Part shown: positions 59,536 through 64,000 of the stretch, piece after piece
Layout: each line of letters begins with the position of its first letter
How positions within the stretch are numbered: position 1 is the first letter of the stretch
NCBI GenBank assembly: GCA_037501455.1
Contig: CM074856.1
Coordinates: 18,187,001-18,251,000 of the forward strand
DNA length: 64,000 bases
Source: Lantana camara
Lineage: Eukaryota; Streptophyta; Magnoliopsida; Lamiales; Verbenaceae
Direction of reading: 5' to 3'
Position numbers and translations under genes: made by a program
Notes under the pieces: model-generated
What the model was told of the DNA's origin: nothing
What the model saw: the letters and a program-made list of their open reading frames with translations, nothing else
Databases searched by the model: none

Positions 59536-61094
59536 ATATATATATACATTTTGGCCAAAAATTCACGTAAGGGTTATACGGGTTGTAGGTAGCTAGCAAT
59601 TAAACCTCACCTGATAGGCGACACGACGACTCATGGATGCATGAACGTGCTCATTCGATCACAATCTCCGCCCTGGAGAAGAACTGGATAAGAAAAGGGA
59701 ACATTGTGCACTCGTGAGACATGACTCGATAATGATACCAAATATGACGCACGCCTTAATCATGTAACGAGATGACATGCATTGATCAATGTAGCATGAT
59801 ATAATCATATTCTTGAATGTAATTGATCATATAATAACATGTTTGGGTCATTTAGAGGCATAGGATTGGAATTGAAAAAATGGAATTTATGCAGAAACAT
59901 TCTGCCTCTCCAGAGACCTGGGAACGGCCGTTCCGGCCCTTAGTTCAAAATGGGAAGGGCCGTTCCCAGCTCCCCGAAGCTGCTCCTCGAAAATGGGAAT
60001 GGCCATTCCGGTTGCAAGCCAAAACGGGAAGGGTCGTTCCCAGTTACGCGGGTTGTCCTTTTCAAAAGGGTGGGAACGGTCGTTCCTAGAAATGAACTGG
60101 GACGGGAAGGGCCATTGCCGTCATGCAGAAGATGTAAAAGTAGGGGACGAAACAGGGGATGCACGAACCACACTCAAATCTCCATAAAACACTCATAACT
60201 CAATCTCAAATGCATGAATTCATGAAGGAAACATATGTTCATGCTCAAAGTATAATAAAAACCAATATAAACACTTGTTTCATGCTTTAATTCCAAGAAT
60301 CATCAAAGTTCATCCAAATAAGAACTCATCATATATCTTCATAAATCTCAAGATTTGAACATGAAATTCAAGCTACAAGCATGTAATCATACTTCTAACA
60401 ACAAATACACAAATTATCAAGCTTAAATCATGAACCCTAGCTTCAATCAAAATTATCAAGAAATCACACATATCTCACATATATACCTTGAATGGAAAAG
60501 AAATTAAAAGGAGATGAAGAAGTGATGATGATGATGCTCCAAGATTCATAATTTCTGCAAAACCATAGCTTAATATGATGAAATCTTTCTCTCCCTTTTT
60601 GGATAATTTTGGTTCGGTGAGGAAGGAAGCAAATATGGGTGTATGTTTATGAAATAAAATGATCATGGAAGAATGGAGAAGGAATATAACGTGATTTGGC
60701 TCCTCAAAATTGATGAAATACCCAATTTGCAATTAAGTCCCTCAAGTGTATAAATTATGCAATCAAGTATGGAAAGTTTGGAAAATGATCAATTAGGTCC
60801 AAGAAATAATCATGCAATTTAATCCTCACATTTACAAGGATGGTCAATTAAGGACAATTAAGCATATAATTCATGTTCGACAATTATTTCACGTAACAAT
60901 TAAATCCAACTTATAAAATAATTCTCAAGTTGACACGTATTTCACATATTTTCACGTAAACATATTGAAATAGAATTTATAAAATTAATATAACTCATAT
61001 AAGTTGAATAAACGAAAGTAATAAAATAAAATCCTAACGCTCGAAACTCACACGTGTCGAGCTTACCTGACTGTCTGGAAATTGGGGCGTTACA
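58489..61094 (-). mobile_element. Chromovirus-type solo LTR inserted in the viral capsid gene
   Basis: On the minus strand it reads TGTAACGCCCC...GGGGTGCTACA, 2606 bp, flanked by a perfect AGAAC duplication (58484-58488, 61095-61099). Its layout parallels the LTR at 2835-7213 in the same sense: a hairpin TCAGTC-TTCATA-GACTGA (58870-58887), a GC-rich palindrome cluster and a (TA)n run (59506-59546). No internal region remains. It is younger than the viral integration. Confidence 0.9.
59920..60119. repeat. Six GGGAACGGCCGTTCCC-like palindromes in solo LTR
   Basis: Copies at 59921-59934, 59952-59967, 59995-60009, 60026-60041, 60072-60086 and 60104-60119. All are variants of GGGAANGGYCRTTCCC at 30-45 bp spacing. 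The block is GC-rich in an AT-rich LTR. Open frames across it are by-products. Confidence 0.85.
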
Positions 61095-61506
61095 AGAACT
61101 ATTCCATCAAACGTAGTTATAATATATTCACTCTTCTTACTAGCTCCCCAATATATACCATCTTGGGTTAATAAGAAGGCTATCATATCGTTTTGCCACT
61201 TTACTATAGCTTTTCTATTATCAACTTGACAATCTAGATTTAATTTACTCCCTTGGAGATTTATAGGTTCACTATATTGTTCAGTAGGTTGATATTTTGG
61301 ATTATAAGATATATTCTTCTTACTTTGTTCTTTATTTCTCTTAGGTCTATAATATGTTTTAGTGTAATTATCATTAGAACCCATAGAGGATTCTGGAGTT
61401 TCATTAGTTACTCCTGAAGGTCCTCCGGTTGTATTCATTCCAACTTCACATTCAACTATATCATTTAGATTTATTTTTTCAAATTCTTCTATCAAATCAT
61501 TTACTT

Positions 61507-61901
61507 CATTCATTGTTCTCAGATTCTTCTTTTAGTTTAGTTTCTTCTATAATTTCCTTTAATTTTGATTCTTCCTTAATTTTATTTTCTCTATCATCTT
61601 ACTCTTTTAATAATTTAGGAAGGTATATTGTATACATATATTCATCAAATGATCCAGGTTCATATTTCTTTTCTGTTGGTATAGGAACAATCTTTGTAGG
61701 TGTTTTTATTGTTTTTTCTATTTCTTTTTTCTTATCTAATTTTGTCTTTTTAATATTATCTTGAATAAGGTTATTTAATTGTTTTATTTTAATTCTAATA
61801 ACTTGGATTTCTGTATTTATATTATTTATTTCATATTTTAATTTTGCTAACTCTTCTAATAAAGTATTTATAGCATTTGCAACTGATTCAATGTGATTCA
61901 T
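61507..61901 (-). pseudogene. Small viral ORF D, coiled coil
   Basis: The ATG at 61901 overlaps the previous TAA (TAATG). About 131 codons, ending at a TGA that overlaps the capsid start. An internal TAA at 61601-61599 truncates it. The protein is rich in Leu/Ile/Lys/Glu heptads (about residues 5-45), as in caulimovirid virion-associated or DNA-binding small proteins. Role by position only. Confidence 0.65.
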
Positions 61902-62071
61902 TATGGTGAAGCGAGTTGCCAATCTGTATCATCGTAGGATTCATATCCTCCTTCTGTATATGTTTCATTTAAATTCCATTTATCTGAGCAGAAATTTAAA
62001 TATATCAAAGTTGTATGTAATAATATTCCTATTATATAACTTTCTATTATTGTATTTATAATTTTTTCCAT
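61901..62071 (-). CDS. Small viral ORF C (56 aa)
   Basis: It starts inside the end of ORF B (16-base overlap) and stops in TAATG with ORF D. A hydrophobic N-terminal third (IIESYIIGILLHTTLIYL) could be one membrane segment, and an acidic, Tyr-rich end follows. No family recognised. Supported mainly by its tight coupling to its neighbours. Confidence 0.5.
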   Translation of the reverse strand: MEKIINTIIESYIIGILLHTTLIYLNFCSDKWNLNETYTEGGYESYDDTDWQLASP

Positions 62072-62280
62072 TTTTGCCAACTGTTTGTGGCTTCTTTCTT
62101 TTGTTTTCTTATTTTTTGTTTACACAATTTTATTTTATTTTTTATTTCTTTATTTTCTTTATTACTTTTAATTTCTCTTTTATATTCTTCTAGTATTGTT
62201 CTTAATCTTAAAATATTATTTATATTATTAATCCATTTGTTTAAATGAGTTACTTGATTAGTTTTTAATAACCCTACCAT
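62056..62280 (-). CDS. Small viral ORF B (74 aa)
   Basis: Starts directly after the stop of ORF A with no gap. It is highly basic and Lys/Asn-rich, probably helical. No known domain. Intact. Confidence 0.55.
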   Translation of the reverse strand: MVGLLKTNQVTHLNKWINNINNILRLRTILEEYKREIKSNKENKEIKNKIKLCKQKIRKQKKEATNSWQKWKKL

Positions 62281-62448
62281 TTATAATGTCAAAAGATTTA
62301 TATAGTGATCTCTATCTTTTTTATGGCTATTCATTCTATCATAATAATATTCATTAGGATATTTGTTATAATGATCTTTATACCACTGATACATTGAGTC
62401 AAAATATTTTATTGATTCAATTATTTTTCTTTTATCAAATATTTTCAT
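62281..62448 (-). CDS. Small viral ORF A (55 aa)
   Basis: First ORF after the PBS. ATG at 62448, TAA at 62283-62281, immediately followed by the ATG of ORF B. Tyr/Asp/Lys-rich with no hydrophobic segment. Not recognised. Intact. Confidence 0.5.
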   Translation of the reverse strand: MKIFDKRKIIESIKYFDSMYQWYKDHYNKYPNEYYYDRMNSHKKDRDHYINLLTL

Positions 62449-62479
62449 TTTGTTTTATTATTTATTATTTGGATTGTAT

Positions 62480-62492
62480 GGCTCGGATACCA
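62480..62492 (-). promoter_or_regulatory. Pararetrovirus primer-binding site
   Basis: TGGTATCCGAGCC on the minus strand, one mismatch from the initiator-Met tRNA complement TGGTATCAGAGCC that primes minus-strand synthesis in Caulimoviridae. It fixes the conventional genome origin and the transcription direction. Confidence 0.85.
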
Positions 62493-62571
62493 CTTAGACG
62501 CGGATATATTTTGTATTTGGGTGATATTAAATATGATATTAAAGGTGATATTAAACATGATTATTTATAAA

Positions 62572-62760
62572 TTAGATTATTGCCTTTTCAATATATTTTT
62601 GTCTTCTTATTTCAGAAGCTAACATTGCTTCATGAAACTCTATTTGTTTAATGATATGATATTCTTCAATATTAAATAAATTATCTTTATTAATAGTTCT
62701 AATAAGTTGTAATTTTTCTTTCTCAACATTAATTCTAGCTCGTTGAAAATCTATACTCAT
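62572..62760 (-). CDS. Leader ORF Z (62 aa)
   Basis: Lies just before the PBS. Glu/Ile/Lys/Arg-rich, predicted helical. No family recognised. Its position in the leader of the pregenomic RNA would make it an upstream ORF. Confidence 0.45.
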   Translation of the reverse strand: MSIDFQRARINVEKEKLQLIRTINKDNLFNIEEYHIIKQIEFHEAMLASEIRRQKYIEKAII

Positions 62761-62819
62761 TTGTATATTTTTTGTTAATTCACGAATATCCTTTTATAAT
62801 ATTTACTCCGCATTTTTAT

Positions 62820-62966
62820 ACTTATAAATTATGCCAAACAAAATCTAAGTAAAAGCAAAATGATATTTCTTCAATTGTTCAAGGACGGATATATTGTAAC
62901 TGTCTATATGCATCTAAAATATTAAAAATCATAGCTATAAATGTTTCTTTATTCATATTATTCATT
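62820..62966 (-). pseudogene. Leader ORF Y, broken
   Basis: A frame starting at ATG about 62966, directly after the stop of ORF X. It reads 28 codons to a TGA, then continues open for about 18 more. Too short for certainty, but its spacing fits the chain of small ORFs. Confidence 0.35.
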
Positions 62967-62974
62967 TGCCCTGA

Positions 62975-63250
62975 TTAATTTTCTTGTTTATAAATTTGCT
63001 CTATAGTTATCATAATTTTATTTATAAAATTTAATTTTTTATTTGTTTTTGTACAATCTTCATCACAGTCTATTTGATTTATATTATATTTTTCTGTATG
63101 TTCTCTTCCTAGCATTCTCATTCTATCAGTTGGGAATCGTTTTACAAAATGTCTAAAATGTCTATTAGATGTATCTCCATCAAAACATTTATAAAAATTA
63201 CACGCAAGTAATAATTCTCTACTAAAATCACCATTTGAATTATTATTCAT
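62975..63250 (-). CDS. Leader ORF X (91 aa)
   Basis: The rightmost viral frame. It contains Cys/His residues (ACNFYKC, then RHFRHF, later DCDEDC) that could bind metal. No known family. A TATA-like CCTATATATTTTATA lies about 50 bases upstream (near 63305), so it may have its own promoter. Confidence 0.5.
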   Translation of the reverse strand: MNNNSNGDFSRELLLACNFYKCFDGDTSNRHFRHFVKRFPTDRMRMLGREHTEKYNINQIDCDEDCTKTNKKLNFINKIMITIEQIYKQEN

Positions 63251-63330
63251 GATGTGAATATATAAGTTTTTTATTTTTTGGGGTTATTTGTTATTTTATA
63301 AAATATATAGGCCCCTTTATAAAAAGAGTT

Positions 63331-64000
63331 TGAGTTGAAAATATAATTTTTAGAAAGTTGTTGTATTATTACTATTCATGAATAGTAGGGAAAAAATCCA
63401 AGGTTGAATGAAATTTTTGGAGTCGTGGATGAGATCCACAACTTCTATCATTTTATTAAAGTTTTAAAAAGAAGTGGTATTTTATTAAACCTTTTTAGGA
63501 AAAATGGTACTTTTGAAAATGACTCCTTTTATTTCTACCATTCTTTTCAATTTTATATGAACCTTTTTTGGATTTCTTATTGGGGGAATTAGGGAAAAGT
63601 TCCCAATACGGGGCTCAAATTTGACATAACTCCCCTGTTTCAAATTTATCTTTAATAACTTTTTAGTTCACTTTAATATTTTTACTTCACTACCTGTTGT
63701 GTGCAATTTTATTAAATTGCCCATGAAGGTTAACACTTTCCCTTTCATTCTCAACTCTCATTAATCTAGTGAAATGTGGTATAAATTTGGTGAAATGTGG
63801 TATAAAAAAGACATTATGATGTATTTAATTATCCATATGTAGTATAAATTTTTGAAAAGTAAGGATTCTCTTGTATGTACCCCAAGAGGTGGAATTATAC
63901 AACCTTATTCATGTAGTATAAATTTGGTGAAATATGGTATAAAAAAGGCAAAATGACATATTTAATCATCCATATGTATTATAAATTTTTGAAAAGTAAG
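63331..64000. repeat. Spacer ending in an imperfect direct repeat
   Basis: About 63766-63862 and 63908-64000 repeat TGAAATRTGGTATAAAAAAGRC...CCATATGTA...AAATTTTTGAAAAGTAAG. The rest is AT-rich with short frames only. It may belong to the viral leader or to flanking repeats. Confidence 0.6.

Larger units (their letters stand above)
57575..61513 (-). pseudogene. Pararetrovirus capsid protein gene, split by a solo LTR
   Basis: It starts at ATG 61513 and is interrupted at 61095/58488 by the 2.6-kb LTR. Beyond the insertion the caulimovirid capsid core resumes (WWEG, about 58460), then a strongly Lys/Arg-rich tail (about 57960-57820). A perfect C-x2-C-x4-H-x4-C knuckle follows (57790-57749), then an acidic C-terminus ending in a TGA that overlaps the movement-protein ATG. 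A frameshift in a poly-A run near 57806-57814 separates the basic tail from the knuckle, and another break lies near 58345-58266. The basic tail and knuckle would bind the packaged nucleic acid. Confidence 0.85.
52700..63330 (-). mobile_element. Nearly complete endogenous pararetrovirus (Caulimoviridae)
   Basis: In transcription order on the minus strand: leader ORFs (63250-62572), a Met-type PBS (62492-62480), small ORFs (62448-61507), capsid (61513-57575), movement protein plus protease-like domain (57578-56285), protease-RT-RNase H (56288-54404), last ORF (54138-53305), as-1-like element (53112-53093) and AATAAA (52783-52778). Without the 2.6-kb solo LTR it is about 8 kb, a usual caulimovirid genome size. 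Capsid before movement protein recalls cavemovirus/solendovirus-type genomes. Several stops and frameshifts make this copy a fossil. Both outer edges are uncertain. Confidence 0.85.

Noticed and set aside
59880..60198. Several short frames near 60 kb
   Set aside because: The GC-rich palindrome cluster lowers stop frequency. It is LTR sequence.
61507..63250. Bacterial-style operon of small genes
   Set aside because: Flanked by a Met-tRNA PBS and caulimovirid genes. The overlaps are a pararetrovirus trait.

Overview
This window reads as repeat-dense nuclear DNA of a flowering plant, probably a eudicot. No ordinary cellular gene, rRNA or tRNA gene could be recognised. Almost everything identifiable is a mobile element or an endogenous pararetrovirus, set in AT-rich filler.

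Layout. 1-677: antisense piece of a Ty1/copia LTR. About 685-1745: large inverted repeat. 2835-7213: long Ty3/gypsy chromovirus-type LTR, preceded by a purine tract and carrying a non-autonomous hAT element (5412-6692), which itself carries a tRNA-derived SINE (6491-6587). 7416-7940: MITE. 8759-11864: Helitron with canonical ends. 12001-13319: long-TIR element with a 9-bp target duplication. About 13960-15040: diverged tandem block split by a foldback element (14495-14870). 16246-26472: decayed Ty1/copia element, same family as 1-677, with a MITE inside its 5' LTR.

27282-39671 is a complete, very young Ty3/gypsy Tat-lineage element. Its 843-bp LTRs differ at two positions as read, and it is flanked by TTATT. 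It has an intact gag-PR-RT-RNaseH reading frame and an integrase cut off by two in-frame stops. On the opposite strand, between integrase and the 3' LTR, lies a separate gene whose three exons join in frame to 887 codons.

41017-41652: three 212-bp tandem copies. 43511-47891: TIR element with GGGTC-rich ends, three internal direct repeats and a 1.9-kb minisatellite of 19-20 bp units. 48047-50007: long-TIR MULE-like element with a Tat-type solo LTR (49165-49981) nested in its right arm.

52700-63330 (minus strand) holds a nearly complete endogenous pararetrovirus (Caulimoviridae). Its order is small ORFs, primer-binding site, small ORFs, capsid, movement protein with a first protease-like domain, a second protease with RT and RNase H, and a last ORF in the transactivator position, followed by an as-1-like promoter element and an AATAAA. 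It is broken by stops and frameshifts, and a 2.6-kb chromovirus solo LTR (58489-61094) splits the capsid gene. The most novel points are the two aspartic-protease domains on either side of an ATGA gene junction, the chain of stop/start-coupled small ORFs, and the intact antisense gene of the Tat element.
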